Shown here: in pieces, positions 24,621-38,800 of the stretch
Numbering within the stretch: position 1 is the stretch's first letter
How the letters are laid out: each line of letters begins with the position of its first letter
The notes under the pieces: model-generated
What the model saw: the letters and a program-made list of their open reading frames with translations, nothing else
Told to the model about the DNA's origin: nothing
The model's database searches: none
Assembly (NCBI RefSeq): GCF_009389715.1
Contig: NW_024068486.1
Location: 1 to 64,000 of the forward strand
Reading direction: 5' to 3'
Length of the DNA: 64,000 bases
Origin: Phoenix dactylifera
Taxonomy: Eukaryota > Streptophyta > Magnoliopsida > Arecales > Arecaceae
Position numbers and translations under genes: made by a program

Positions 24621-27600
24621 ATAATCAAGAACATTCTGCTCTTTGTTCTCAACAATGTTAAATCCACCTCTTTGTTGATAAATGAAGCGTTGCCAGAAAC
24701 AAAAAAGGAAGAACAATTTGGTTAGGCAACTTTTCCAAAGTCAGAGACAAAATCAAGAAACCTAGTTATGTTGGCAAGGTGTGTTTGATCCTTGATGGCT
24801 CCAAGACTCCTTATTTTGATAAACTATTTATTCTTAAGATGTCCGGCCTGCCATGAGGGCATGATCTTTTTGTGGTCATTGGTAATGACCTTTCTTGCCC
24901 ATTTTGTTTGTTATTGATGAGCTCTTTGTTTTTTAAGTTTGTGCGTAATTTTTGTTCGAGGGGCATGACCCTTTTACTGTTCATGGTGATTCCTTTTCTT
25001 GCTCGTTTTGAGAGTTTGGTAACACATATTACCCTCTAGTTGCATTTAATTTTTGTCTTTGCATTTCAACCATCAATGAAACTAATATATGCTTTCTTTA
25101 ATTCTCTAAAAGAAAGTAAGCGAAACCTCATTTGTGCCACCGATAATGTCTTACCCAAAAAGTGGACACACAAGCATAATGCGATTAATAAATGTCAGGA
25201 ATGCTAAAGCGATCTCCAGGTGACATGAAAGTAGAGATCAGCCGAAGAAACAGACCTTCCCATAATGATACAGTATAAGATTAATAAGCAAGAGAATTTC
25301 AAAGTAAAACCAACATATTGATGGCAGCAGAATTCCTCTGTCAGTCTGTCCACTCATACCAGAGCATGTAAGATACAAAATAATACTTGAAACAGAGAAC
25401 CAATGCCCTTATCATGCATACATCAGAGGAAACAGCAGCAAGGGCAGTGTTATTATTAAGAAGTTGGATATGAAAAGCCAGCACTAAGAAGAAAGCATCG
25501 CCTCATAGAAGAAATAAATTGATAATGATTTAAGAGAACAGAAATATGCGACGAAGGATAGTGTATACATGTATCAAATGCACACATATAGACACACACA
25601 TATTCACATGTGCATGGTTGTGTGTGTGTAGAGGGAAAGTTGGACTACACAATAAACTTTAATTTTTTTAAAAAAAATATTTAACGATTCAAAACCAATG
25701 GTAGGCCACCCAAAGTGAAGATCCAAATCATTGAACATGACCTACACCAAAAAAAAAAAGATAAGGAAAAAAGAAAAAAAATCCTAAAAATAAAAAATCA
25801 TGTGTTTTGTTGTCTTTAACCTAAGCATCAAGTGGCTGAAAATGGATGGTTTTAACAACATGATATTATAGGTTGATATGTTCTAATCACAAAAACCTAT
25901 TGAATTTAAATTTATCCATGTTCTCAAATGTATAAAATCATGATCAATGAAGTGGATTTTGAATTATGTGTCCTATCATGTATTTTAGCATACTAGCTCA
26001 GTAAACATGTAGGTTTTATTCAAGGCATTTTTAGAGATGAAGATCAATATCAATTGCATGGAGCTTCAATTTGGATATCCCATCATGGATTTTGAAATGT
26101 AGTCCAGCCAATATACAAAATCACACACAAACACACAATATATAAGAGAGAGAAAGAGAGGGAGACTTCCATAACAATGCCAATGCATGCAGCTGCAGTA
26201 AAAGTTTCTCAAACAAAAAGAACTAATCCTCTTTGCAACAATAGCAGACAACAAGAAAATATAATGTTTTCTCAAGAAATCTGACATAGCTTGTGTGAAG
26301 TAAATATCAGAAGAATACATAACATAAAAACAGAAGCTCTGCAGTGATCGCTACTAACTAATAATAGACGTACCTTAAGAACTTGCAGTGCTGCCAGTGC
26401 CTGCCCCTGAACCTGGTCAACTACTGCAGGAACTAAAACTTTTCCAGGAGGCACCTGTAGAGCTGCAGGGATAAGAGATGGAGCAGGTATACCAGCATGG
26501 GACCAAGATTTCTCAGGCAATAGTGACTCAGACAGTGAGCCCTTTTCAATTTGATTATGACTGTTCAAATCAGGTTCATTTTCATTAGGATCTGAAGATA
26601 CTGATATAGAATGTGCTAAAGATGTTGTGATTTCATTTGATTTATGCCCTTCTGGAGAACTGATAGAATCATGTGAAAGCATCAGTTCTTCACTCTGATC
26701 AAAATCTGGTCTAATGACTGTTTCCAATATAGTAGTTTCATTTATGTCATGTACTAGTGGATGTGAAATGCTAGCAGCAGCAGGATGCTGCAGCAAACCA
26801 TTCTGCTCAATATCTTGATCCTGTGACACAGAGTCCGCATTCTCCGTAACACCCTTAACTCTAACTTGGGAATCTACAAGATCAACTGACTCTGGTAAGA
26901 TGAGATTGGATGTTGATTTTTCACTGGGAAGTTTGCTTTCAAACTCACTTGTGAAATCCAATGGAACTTCAGAATCTACCATTTCCGCTGGACATAAATT
27001 TCCATCCTGATGAACACTTACATGATTAACCAAATGAGTATTAGAAGAAGATAAGTCAACAGTAGTGACAGTGCTTTTGTCTGCATCATGTCCAATAACC
27101 GAGTCCAGAGTGCCAGAATGTGTGGTGCTCTGTGAATCTTTCATATCAGATGTATCATATGAAAAGTCAATATCATAAGCAGACAATTCAGCTGGGCTGG
27201 TATTAGAACCAGCAGGTACAGGAATGCTATTAACATCTGGGGTGATTTCCAGAACATCTTCACTTGAAGCTAGGTGAACAGCATCAACACCGTCACCAGA
27301 TGATTTTAAATCTCGCATTGGTGAAGTCCCCATTTGGTGTATATAATCAAATCTGCCCTCATCGGCATCCTCATTAAATTCCATACGAGGAAAATGGTTC
27401 TCCTTTGCTCCTGTCTCATAGTCTGAATTGCAGTAATTTATCTTACTCTCTTTGTCTGGTAACAGCAAATTAGATTCATCTCCAGCCTGATCAGCTACTG
27501 CATTCGTATCATCAGAAGTTACTAGTACTTCTTGTTCTTTTGTTAATGGCTCCATCTGCATTTTGCCACCTGCATATACCAAATAATAAAACATGTCCAT

Positions 27601-30600
27601 GGACTGATCAATTAAGTTAGCCAAAAAAGCATGCTGGGGACTTCACATCTTAATGAAGAATCATGTAGCAATAAGAGAAAAGCCTTATAGCTTAAAAATA
27701 CATTAAAGCCACACATCATCACTACAGAAACATGCATTCAAACAAATTGCTCATAGATAGCTTAACTAATCCTTCATAATGTCTCCATAATGAGGCAAAC
27801 AAATAATCATCTAAAATTTAAAAGTCATTGTAAACAGTGGTATATTAATCTCACATACCAGAAGAACTCTTACTGTGAAGAGATAATATTGCAAATGTAA
27901 TGCCAGCAGCAAAGAAAACTCCAGCCAGTCCTGCTCCTAGAATCCCTGAAAATAAACTACTAGAATAGTGTCATCAGTACTCCAAAAACCTTAAATCTGA
28001 AAACATTGAAGAATGAACAAAAAAGAAATAGGTTAGTGATTATTTTCCATTTCAAGGAAAAGCAAGAGTATTACCTCCAAATTTATGATAAACAGATTTA
28101 ACCTTTCAATATTTTAGAGGCATGCATTGATTTGATTTCGCTAAATCACCATGCTATATGTAAAAATTCACATAATATTTATTTAAAAAATATTTCTGTT
28201 CTGTTAGATACATAAGTATAGAAGGCATGAACGGCAGATAACTATATCGTCTAGAACAATTCACCATGAAAATACATAATTAGATTGTTGGATTATAGTT
28301 AGCACTGTAAGTGAGAGATCCAAAAAGTTTCCGATGATAATTTTGAAGCAAATTAAGCTGATTTTAATACATGAATTTAATTAAAGCAGGTCATCAGATT
28401 AACAAATTTGTCTTTTAAGGGCAATGAAAAATAATAATAAGATTTTCTATAATCTTAAATTCCATGAGATTATACATTCACGACATTTATCAAGCAAGCA
28501 AAAGCACTTTTGCAAAAAGCTATTCAGACATGTACTAAATTATCTCTACTTGCACGAGTACGAAAAGCAGTGTACCAGAGATAATACTGTTTCCAAGTAG
28601 AATATCACAAACAAGTTCCTGAATACCATCAACATATCTATTGAACTTGACTTCCTACGTATCTATGGGTGATATAGTATTTACCCAACAAGGCTTAATC
28701 TGGATCCCGTTTGCTTAGCACAAAGGCTTTCTGAAAACTCAATACAGGATGTTGGTCTTAAGCTAGCAATGCAACAAATTACTAAGACTCCCTTGGAAGA
28801 TTCCTTTTCCACTCACAGGGCAAGCAAATTCTTGAACAAGTAACAATTGTATTATAGACTTCATCAATCAAGTAACTATGGCATTGACCACTATCTTGGA
28901 AGGATAAGCTTAAAATATAAAAAAAGCATCCAATTATTTGGGATACAAGAAGTTCAAAGTATTCGCAATATCTTTCACTCAAATCTTCTCACTAAGGGTC
29001 CTTTGCATATTAGCTACTTGGTGGGACAAACAATGCACGGAAAAGATGCACATCCAAAAGATCATAGATGTACTATGCAAAATGAGTTTTGTTACAATAA
29101 GATTTATAACACATATTAGTTATTTATACATCTCAAAAGTAAAACTCAGTTTACAATTCTTGATTAAGTGTAAGAGTTCGGAGATGGATCAAAGGTAGTG
29201 ACAACTTAATTTGGAAATGCATGTATCTACATGTTCACCTAAAGAAAAACCCTTCAACTAAGAGGTATATAGGGGTCGGTTCTAGATGGCAAGGTTTCAG
29301 GCTGCAGTATTGCATGCTTGATGCTGTCATGATTTTTCAAGAAGAAAAATAGGACATACACGATGAGAGCAAAATGGCTACAAAAATTATGTGGCTGGTA
29401 ATGAAACTGAATATTGCTTCAACAATTAGATGTGTGGTAATTAGCTTCATTCTCTCCAACTATACCGAGCAAGGTTTTAGATATGGGTACCGTATCTCAT
29501 ATCATTTTTCCATTAGAATGTTATGATATCAATATGGTACCTTCATATCGAAACTAATATATTCCCAAAAATTGAACATCGGTACTGGTGCAGTACTCCC
29601 GATACGGATTGGTATGGACCAGTATGGTTGGTAAGTACCATTACAATTGTTTCGGCATCTAGCAACCACACCAGCTCGTGTTTCATGCAAGAATGATATG
29701 GTACTTATCGTACCATCCCGTTTCAATGGTTTTTGAAACCATGATATCAAGTCCTAGTCATTTACGATTACAAACATAGGAATGCTCCCTTCAATTTGCA
29801 CACCAACAAGTTGTATTAGAAACAATCGAATGCTATTGTTTTACTGGCCCAATGTCCTCAAGTTTAAGCAGCAGTACCAGAAAAAAGGGGTGTTCCATGT
29901 GAGTAAAAGACAAATATAGGCAAAGTGAACAATTATAAAATGATGCCAATCCAATACCCGGATGTTCCACAATTCATGCTCAATGCTTTGATGGGAAAAG
30001 ATGAGGCAGCAAAGTTGCATGTTTTATTGAATTCTCTCTCTTTCCTTTTCTTTCTACCCCTCTGGCAACAGATTTCGTTTTCGTCACCGGAACCATCCCG
30101 GTCCACCACCGGGACGGCTCGATACAACCGGAACTGCCTGGTTCGGGACGGTTCCGCCGAGCTTGGTAGCGAGAAATAAAATAATTTTCTATTTTACATG
30201 GTTTAGCCATTCAATATGCCAATCCATCATTAATCATAAAATCATGGTACAAGACTACTCCTTTATGCTTGCTCATGTCCCAAACTCTAAACATGCAGTA
30301 CAAGTCATATATGTACCTAAAACGTTTTGTAATTATTTCTTTTCGACTAAGTAGTCATTTGCATCAATATGAATTCCAAACTTATGCGTCCATCATCACG
30401 TTCTCATTTTAAAAGTGTCTATAATCCTTAAAATAAGTTTCTACCTCGATAGAAATCCAATATAATCTGATTTCTAAATTTTTCTTCTTCCCCTTCGTCT
30501 CTCTTTGTTGAATATACGGCGTTTTCACTGGGTTTTCACTCCGAGATACATTAGATACAGCCCAGAAAACGAAAAGATTAAAACTTTACGATCTTTAACA

Positions 30601-30908
30601 CTGAAAGTATACTATCTAAAGAAGAAAAGTCACTCCTTACCTCCAAATCGTCCCTTTTTCTGCGAGTCCTCGCCGCCACTCTCGGCGTCTGACCATCCGG
30701 CGAAAGAATCCAGCGATCCACTGGAGCTGTTCCATGAACCGCCTTTACCTCCATCTCTCGCCGCCGCATCGGCGGCGAACACCAGACGGATGCGGAGATT
30801 GGACGGGCGGAATGGGATCCGGAGGAAGATCGAAGAGGATTCCCTACACCTGAGACCGAATCGGAGCTGGAGAGAGTTGGGAAAAGAAGGAGTCCTCAAA
30901 GACGCCAT
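18876..30908 (-). CDS. SLH-domain plastid membrane protein, 10 exons, 1,046 aa
   Basis: Resembles the plant S-layer-homology proteins of the Arabidopsis AT5G23890/AT5G52410 type (chloroplast, probably thylakoid). Exons 5' to 3': 30908-30641, 27945-27859, 27569-26374, 22566-22478, 21924-21821, 21699-21600, 21514-21439, 21336-21222, 21137-20606 and 19449-18876. All have GT-AG borders, phases agree, and the total is 3,141 nt. Exon 1 (MASLRTPSFPNSLQLRFGLR) is Ser/Arg-rich, acid-poor and transit-peptide-like. Exon 2 is a membrane helix (ILGAGLAGVFFAAGITFAIL). Exon 3 is a long Asp/Ser/Glu-rich low-complexity region. Exons 4-9 hold SLH repeats (EYARWLVSASSALSR, AFDDITPEDPDFPYIQGLAE, SGYIDIDKINPDAWPALAAD, LFQPDKPVTKAQAAIALAT). 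Exon 9 continues into a Glu/Arg-rich coiled coil. Exon 10 ends in two copies of a roughly 26-residue amphipathic repeat (SST.GD.AR.VVEDC). Intron 1 (2.7 kb) and intron 3 (3.8 kb) carry repeat debris. The biochemical role is unknown; the structural model is strong. Confidence 0.93.
23530..23571. repeat. Purine-rich G/GA tract in intron 3 of the SLH gene
   Basis: A run of G and GA words (GAGGGGGGGGGAGGGAGAG) directly visible on the plus strand, that is, a C/CT tract in the transcript. Confidence 0.8.
24582..24618. repeat. (AG)n microsatellite in intron 3 of the SLH gene
   Basis: About 37 bp of uninterrupted AG dinucleotides inside the 3.8-kb third intron. Confidence 0.95.
29460..30175. repeat. 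Dispersed GGTACCG / CCGGAACC-rich repeat islands in intron 1 of the SLH gene
   Basis: Two islands (about 29,460-29,750 and 30,070-30,175) are dense in GGTACC, CCGGT, GACCGG and GGTTCGG words and partly palindromic, unlike the AT-rich intron around them. A third island of the same flavour lies at 12,330-12,480. They probably derive from one dispersed repeat family that I cannot name; ends are not defined. Confidence 0.4.
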
Positions 30909-31260
30909 TTTTACCCCCCTCAATCCGAAATATCAGTAGAGGAGAGCAACGAGGGTTTGCTTTCTAGGGCTTGTTCGACGACGACGACGACGGAGGAAAA
31001 GAAGATAATTCTTTGTGGGGCAATAATAAGAAAGAAGACTCCGAAAAAGAAAGAAAAATGGTGGGATCTACTCTTCGTCGATATCCCAAGTGACGGCCAT
31101 ATACTGCAACTTGAGCGGGTTGGATCGGGTTGACGTAAACCTGATCTTAACCCAATCTCTAGATGAAGGCCGAAAACCAATCTATCCAATATGGATCGAG
31201 TATTAGTATATTTATATTTATATTTAAAAAATACAATTTAACATGCATATAGTAATTAAC
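30909..31260. other. 5' flank of the SLH gene
   Basis: Leader and promoter side of the SLH gene. It contains a GAC/GTC trinucleotide run near 30,978-30,992 and no clear TATA box. Confidence 0.4.
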
Positions 31261-31265
31261 ATGCA

Positions 31266-32260
31266 AATAATAATAATAATAATAATAATAATATCTTTAT
31301 TTGTTTTATTTTTTTTGACTAAGACGGATGTATCATACCTGACGAGTACGGATACATCCAATAAAATTAAAAAACAAAATACCTCGAAGTGCCAAAGGCA
31401 GCTCCCCATCTTCAGTTCGTAGGGTACTGTCGGAGTGACTGGCTACATAATTAGCTACTCAGTCCGCAGCCCCATTTGCTTTACGAAAAACATGTTTGAC
31501 CTGGAAGATCCATCCGTCCCTTACCAATGCCCAGATATCTCGGAGCAAAGGGTGGACGCAACCATTATCCCTTTGGCCCCCTAAATCCAGCTGATAATCG
31601 TGGCCAAGTCTCCCTCTAGGATAATGGAGCTGGCCTGTAAAACACACCGGGCATGATGAAAGCCTGCCCAAACGGCCTTAAGCTCCGCACCTGAAATCGA
31701 TATGTCGAAGAGTTGACTGCCCCCTGCATCCACGACCCTGACAGATAAGTCTCGAATAACGAAACCCACACCGCCCCACATACCTCCATCCAAAACGGAC
31801 CCATCGAAGTTGACCTTGAGAAAACTCGGGGGTGAGGCTCTCAGGTGAAAAACACCGTACGAGATGCTGCCGAAGCAAAATGGAAACTCCAGATGTCCCG
31901 AGCTGTCAAGATCAATATGATGTGACTGAGCTCTGCCGCCTGCACATGGGTACTCTCCACCACAAGTCTCAGTGACATACTACGCTCGCCAAAGGTACGA
32001 GCATTCCTAACTAGCCAAATCGAGTAGGACGTGCAAATCGCTCAGGCTGCCTCCTGACGAAGCAGTGGAGACTCCGAACATCGGCGCATGGCTTGTAAAA
32101 ACTAGTCCCTCCAACCCCGAACTTCTCGCGGGATCCCTGCCAGTCACCAAGTCACCCTAGCCCATGTGCACTGAAACAATGCATAGTCCACCATCTCGTC
32201 CACACCACAATCCCCACGTACCAGGAAAATTTTCAGTCCTCGTCCACTAAGATATCTATA
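31266..32260 (-). mobile_element. LINE 3' fragment: zf-RVT remnant, RNase H domain and (ATT)n tail
   Basis: The minus strand shows CGVDEMVDYALFQCTWARVTW near 32,215-32,150 (zinc-finger-like reverse transcriptase C-terminal region, normally ...VDHALLHC..A..W), then an RNase H-like stretch: MDGGMWGGVGFVIRDLS, AELKAVWAGFHHARCVLQ, LEGDLATIISWI and, in another frame, DGWIFQVKHVFRKANGAADW. Several frame changes separate the blocks, so the copy is dead. The element ends in a plus-strand (AAT)n run at 31,266-31,294, which reads as (ATT)n on the element strand. The 5' half (endonuclease and polymerase) is absent. Truncation at the 5' end is typical of LINE insertions. Confidence 0.8.
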
Positions 32261-32269
32261 TTTGTTTAA

Positions 32270-35200
32270 TTAGATATAATACATATTAGATGTCAAAATA
32301 TGAATATAAATATAAACTAGAAAGTTTAATTTTGTTCTCATAATAAAAAATACATGAAGTAAAAGATAAATTGAGCCATTAGTATATCAATATAATCATT
32401 TATTTCTCTTAAGAATTCATAAGAAATACATAAAATCGAATAGGATTACGGCTAGGATGGAATATTTGGATACGGATTAGAAATTTGTCTATTCTTATCC
32501 GTGTCTTCTTTTTTGATGGACATGAATATTAGTTGAATAATCGAATTTGCATTCGTATATGAATAGATTCAAATATGAAAACGATTGTGGAGAGATATTA
32601 TTTGGTCCACTTTCACCCCCAATATAACTTTGGCTTAGAATTTTTATACTCCAAACCAAATAAATTTTATTATAAATCCAAATTTGAGTTGGATCGGATT
32701 AGCTAGATCAAGTTAGATTAGTCAGATTAAGTTGAACTAAGCTATATTAATTGAATTAAATAGGATTGGATAGGAATTCTAAGATAGAAACTTTATTGAA
32801 TTAATATATTTCGAACCGAGATTTCAATCATTCATAAATTTCAATGATATACTTACACATAATTTAATAAGATAGAAGATACAAGTGTATAAACATATAG
32901 GTAGTCTATATGAAATATAAATATGAATTATTTGTTTATGTATCGAGTTAGATTAAGCCATGTTAGTTTTGGTCAGGTCTGAGTTGGGTTAGTGTTGAGT
33001 TTGAATTAGGCTGAAGGTTAACCTAAGCAAACCCCCCTTGAGATCAAGTTGAAATTTTTGAGTACGAACCCAACCCAAGTTGCATCCTTATCGCCGGATT
33101 TATAATGCTATAACAGTCATGGTAACGATTTAAGATCACATGGTATTAGTATATTATATTTTTGTAATTATTTTTGGTACGCTTCTTTCTAAGATAAATT
33201 GTAAGCCTATTTTATTTATGTTATCAGTATTTTTTGTGGTTTCAGATAAATGTATTGCAACTTAATCAGTTCCGTCTCTTCATTTGGCGATTTGAAACAA
33301 TATCATATTTTTTAAAAAGAAGAGCATCAAATTGTCACAATGGCTGTTACAAGGGTCAAATACTTACTGATCTAGTGATAACAAAAAAAAAATATTCTCT
33401 ATTATGGTGAATAGTGATTAACATCAGCAACAGTTATTAATAATTAATAATATATCACTATCTATATCACTACCTGAGCAGTTTTAACAAACAATAAAAC
33501 AACTAATAAGGATTTCATTGAGGTCCATTATATTGTGTATTTTTAAGCAATAAAGTTGCTCAATATCTTGATGATGAGACCATACTTCACAGACTTTATC
33601 ATGATATTTTCTGAGCCCCTTTTATTTAAAAAAAGATGCAAATATCATAAAAACAAAGTGGACTCGACCCATTAACTATCAGTTTCTAGCTGAATAGGGT
33701 CTGGCTCGGGAACACTGCAGCTCAAGTTTCTAATTAATCTTGAAACAATCGATGCTATTTGGCAAGGTAAATTTTAGAGCTACAGCTCATTATAGGATAA
33801 TAGTTGAGTAGTTTAATTTAGATCGGGGATATGAACCTGAACGATGGATCAAAATTTTGGAATTTAAATGTGATATATATTGAAAAGTTGCTATTGGGAA
33901 CTGGCATCAAAGCTTACATGGCCTAAACCAAGGAATAAATGTCCCATTGAACATAGCAAAGATATTGGTCCTAGGTTAGGTCATTCCAAAAGAGTTTTCA
34001 CACCCACCAGAGGAATTCGTTTTTCAGTATTGTTTGATTGGACCATGAGTTAACCTGGCCTTCTTTTCTAACCGCAGGACTTTGTGGTACGGTCGGACCT
34101 CCCACAGTTGGGTGAGTAATGGGTCTAACCGACTCGTACCACAATTGGAGTTTGGTGTCGAGTAGGGAAACAGCCTCGTACACCCCCACAAAAGATCGTG
34201 GTTGCTGACGTCTTAGATGCTGCCATGGCCCAGCCACATCAGTAACTTAATTAAAAATAAAAAATTTTCCATCCTCCCTTTTGTCCTCTACGCGCCATAT
34301 CTCGCAGACTTTCTTGGCAACCGATGTTGGTATTGGTCTCTTCTGTGCCATCATCCCCAATGACACTGCTCCATCTCCTCGAGTTAGATTATCCAGTAGT
34401 GGTAGCAGTAGACAAGTGATGAGGGGTGTAGCCATTAAAAGGCAATTATGATAGCAACGATAATTTTATATCGGTAGCAACAATCACAGCAACAGAAGAT
34501 TTTCAAGCTATCATGCGTGGTGGAGATTAAAATTGGCGCTCCCTTTTATGCTAGATGAAACATATCTCGCTATGGCCTTGTCGTCTTAAAGAGATACGAA
34601 TTAAAAATTGGATTAAGAATAACAAAAATATAACTAAATAAAATTTTTTAAAAAATGTAATCTTTAATACAAAGAAAAACATCAATTAATAAATATAGAA
34701 AATTAAAAACAAATAATGTAGAAAAATTATAAATCATAATAATCAAATAAAAATATGAAATTAGAATAAAAAACTAAAATATAATTAAAATAAAATTAAA
34801 TAAAATAAAAACTATAAATTATATGTGTGTGTGGGTGTTCATGTATGTATGTATCGATTCTATATTTAATTCTTGTTATAATTTTTCATTCCTAAAATCC
34901 AAACGTAGTGTTAAAGATGAGCCAGGTGATCATAATTTTTTGTTTTTTTTTTGATACTACAGTTGGCAAGAGATGCGTGTCCCATCCCACAAATCACTAT
35001 CCCTGCATCTGAACCAAGACATTCTAGGTGGTGCCAACCCATACGGGGAACAATGGAGAAGACTGTTATGTTTGGGTGGCCAAAAATAGCTTAGTCATTC
35101 ACTTTTCCTTGGGGAGTCAAGAAATTGAAGTTTTATCTGCTCATTGTGTTGTAATCTTTACGTAGCTGATAGATTTAATAGCCTGTGCACGATCTTTTGT

Positions 35201-35818
35201 GATTATTGCTAAGGAAATTTTTCATACAGCTTATTTCTTATATATAATTTGACAAGAACAACTTGTGCAAAATCTTTTGTGGTACTCGACTGTCAAGGAG
35301 ACAGATTTTTGTTTTTGGCGTGCAAGGGAGGCAAATTAGCTTAAAAGTACCAAAATATGCTATTTGTTTTGCGTGCCTCTGACGCGGCATGGTCAAGTCA
35401 ACATAATAAATTTTGAGGCTTTGTAATGAAATTTAATTTTTAATTTATTAAATGGCTCTTTGAAACTTCTTGTTGTAACTGCAGGAGAGCAATTAAATGA
35501 CACTTTGAAACTATATTCAAGAAGACCAACACAAAACTTCTTTAAATTAGACCCGCCGACTTCTTCCCTACAGCATAGGGAACATTGATCCTGCCTACTT
35601 CTTCCCAACGGCATAGGGGACATTCTTGTCCGCTGCTAGTTGCATTGACTTGAGAATACTTTTTCTTTTTTTATTCCAGATGTTGGTCTATTTTTTTTGT
35701 CTGTTGTCACTATTTACATGACAAAGGATCACTTAAAAGGATCCCATTCTCGTCTCCCTCTGAACTCAGTTGTCTCAACAAGCTATCCTCCCTTTGCCCC
35801 TTCGCATAGGGAGATCTC
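32270..35818. other. Gene-free stretch with degraded repeats
   Basis: Mostly AT-rich. About 32,690-33,092 is built from words such as GTTGGATCGGATTAG, GTTAGATTA and CCAACCCAAGTTGCATCCTTA; its right edge resembles a decayed TAGGGGTGCAA-type hAT end, so an old non-autonomous hAT copy is plausible. A P450-like stretch of about 30 codons near 34,990-35,080 is too short to call. Positions about 35,640-35,818 would be the promoter side of the receptor-like pseudogene. Confidence 0.4.
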
Positions 35819-38800
35819 ATGGCTTCAACCAATACTTCCATTCCTCTTGTTTATGCCATCTGGATCGCGTTCCTCCTTTTCTGTGGATCCGTGCAACTAT
35901 GCCTCTGTTTCAGTGAAAATAGTTCCGAGTCAGGAGGCTGCATAGAGAGGGAAAGGAAGGCTCTTCTTAGCATACGAAAGGGCATCTATAATGCCCACAA
36001 ATGACTCTCTTGGAATGGAAAAGACTGCTGCAGATGGAGAGGAATTCGATGCGACACCATGACCGGACATGTCGTAAAGCTTGACCTCCACTACCCTTAC
36101 CCATATGACGGACGTCGTCCTGATAAAAGTGAGGTAAGTCCTTCACTACACTTGGGACATCTGAATTATTTGGATTTGAGCATGAACAATTTTAGTGGTG
36201 CCCCAATCCCTGACTTCATTGGATCTCTTGCCAAGTTGGAGTATCTAATCCTCTCTAATGCTGGGTTTGGTGGAACAATCCCTCACCAACTCGGGAACCT
36301 CTCAAACTTGCTCTATCTTGATCTCGCTTCAAACCTTCACTACTCTTCGGATGTTGACAATCTTGGCTGGTTACCATCGATCCGTTTCCTGCAGCATCTT
36401 GACATGAGTAATGTCAACCTCTCAAAAGCATCCAACTGGATTCATGTGATCAATATGCTCCCTTCTCTTTCTGTCTTGCGTCTGTTTCGTGCTACTCTTC
36501 CTAGCCTTCCCTCTACACTACCCCATGTTAATTTGCAACAGAACAATCTTAGCGGTCCTTTGCCCAATCAGATTGGAGCACTCCAAAGTTTGGGCTATCT
36601 TGATCTTGGTTTAAATTTATTGGATGGTTCAATTCCTGCATCACTGGGGAAGTTATCTGCCCTATATTATCTGAATCTCGCAGCAAATTCCTTGGCAGGT
36701 GCACTGACTGAAGCCCACTTCGCCAACCTCACAAGCTTATCAAGTTTGGATCTGTCTTATAACTTATTGACAGTAAATGTGAGTCAAGATTGGCTTCCTC
36801 CATTTAAAGCACGCTAGCTACATCATCATGACGTCTTGTCCACTAGGGCCCAAATTCCCTCCATGGCTTCGGAACCAAACTGATTTGACTTTACTGGACC
36901 TATCTAGTGCAGGAATATCAGAAAATTTCCTTGATTGGTTTTCGGACATGCGTCCGCCTATGTACTTTCTTAATGTTTCTCATAATCATATGAAAGGAAA
37001 GCCACCTAGCTTTGAACTGTTAATCAAAATAATAACATGCTAAGATTTAGAATCACAACAATAGTGTATTCAAGTTTGAGAGATACCTGCGGAAGACATA
37101 TTAAAATACGATTCTTCAATCACCTGAAGTAATAGCCGCTGGATCTTTCCTTCCTTGCTCCTCACAAAAAATAGCCGTCAATGGGGCAAGCTATCAACCA
37201 TATGGAGAGGAGAGGGAGACCTAGCCTTTATATAGGAAACATAGAGGAGCCTTCCCATTAAAGGCTCCAAAACTCTGTTTGGATTTTCTGGCCTACATAC
37301 CAAAATTACCACAATAAATAGGACTCAATCCTATACATCCAAGATGCACCAAAGCCCATAAAATAAAATGATCACACATCATATTGGGCTTAACCATAGT
37401 ACCATTCTGAGCCATACGTCTAACCCGTTTTATAAAACAAAAATATACAATTAGTGGAAGCCCATATTTTGAAATTATTCTAACATGAACCTCTACCCCC
37501 CACCCCAATTCCAGGATTAATAGATCTATCCAACAATTTATTCTCTGGACCTATTCTGCCAACCTTGGGTGGTGGTGTCGACCATCTTGGCATTCTGCTT
37601 CTTGTACATAACAGGTTCAATGGCAGCATTCCATCAGCATTTTGTGAGGCAAATAGTCTAAAAGTTCTCAATCTTGCCGATAATGATTTATCAGGAGTTG
37701 TCCCCAACTGTTGGAACAATTCATCTCTTTTGGGAGTCATTGATTTCTCAGATAACAAATTGTCAGGAGGCATTCCTAGCTCAATGGGATCTCTCAGTCG
37801 ACTCATGTCACTGCATTTGAGAGACAACAACTTTTCTGGTAAAATTTCTTTGTCCTTGCAACAGTGCAAGCTGCTGACTACTATTGATCTTGGCAATAAT
37901 AAGTTGTCAGGTAGAATACCTGAATGGATTGGAGGGAGCCTCTTATCATTAAGGGTTCTCCGTCCGCGATCAAATATGTTAGATGGTAATATTCCTTGGC
38001 AACTGTCACTCCTTTCTTCTCTTCAGGTGTTGGATCTTGCTGATAACAAGCTTTCTGGAACTTTGCCACTATCATTTGGTAATTTCATAGCCATGATTAT
38101 GATACAAAATGGGGGCAAACTTGCTCTTTTTGAAAATATGGCCTCCTATTACATTGAAAATATCCAGATAAACACGAAAGGTTCGGAACTCATGTTCACT
38201 AGTGTGTTCTCACTTGTGACAAGCTTAGACCTCTCCGACAACAATATTTTTGGGGAGATTCCTGAGGAGTTGACAAACTTTCATGGGCTTCATTCCTTGA
38301 ACTTATCGGGGAATCATTTGACAGAAAGGATTCCGATCAATATTGGTGCCATGGGGCAATTGGAGCCACTTGATCTGTCGATGAACAACCTATCAAGCAT
38401 AATTCCTACAAGCATCGCATATTTGAATTTTTTGGAGCACCTGAATTTGCCCTACAACAATCTATCAAGAAGGATTCCATCTGGCAACCAACTCCAAATC
38501 TTGAATGATCCATCCATCTACATTAGCAATCAATATCTTTGTGGACTGCCACTGCCAGAAAAATACCCCGGCGATGAACCTGCAGAATGTCCAATAGAAA
38601 AAAAAACAGGATGAAAATGGTTCAAAAATGATATAGCTTTATGTTGGCTTAAGTCCGGAATTTGTGGTTGGCTTCTGGGGATTTTTTGGCACAGTGATGC
38701 TCAAAAAGAGCACAAGGTATGCTTATATCCGATTCATTGACAAGATATGTGATTGGATTTATATGGCTGTAATAATAAATTTTGCTAGGCCAAAGTCCAA

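Noticed and set aside
34990-35080. Possible cytochrome P450 fragment (NQDILGGANPYGEQWRRL)
   Set aside because: The ANPYG.QWRRL pattern recalls the P450 C-helix region, but only about 30 codons match and no other P450 motif is nearby.
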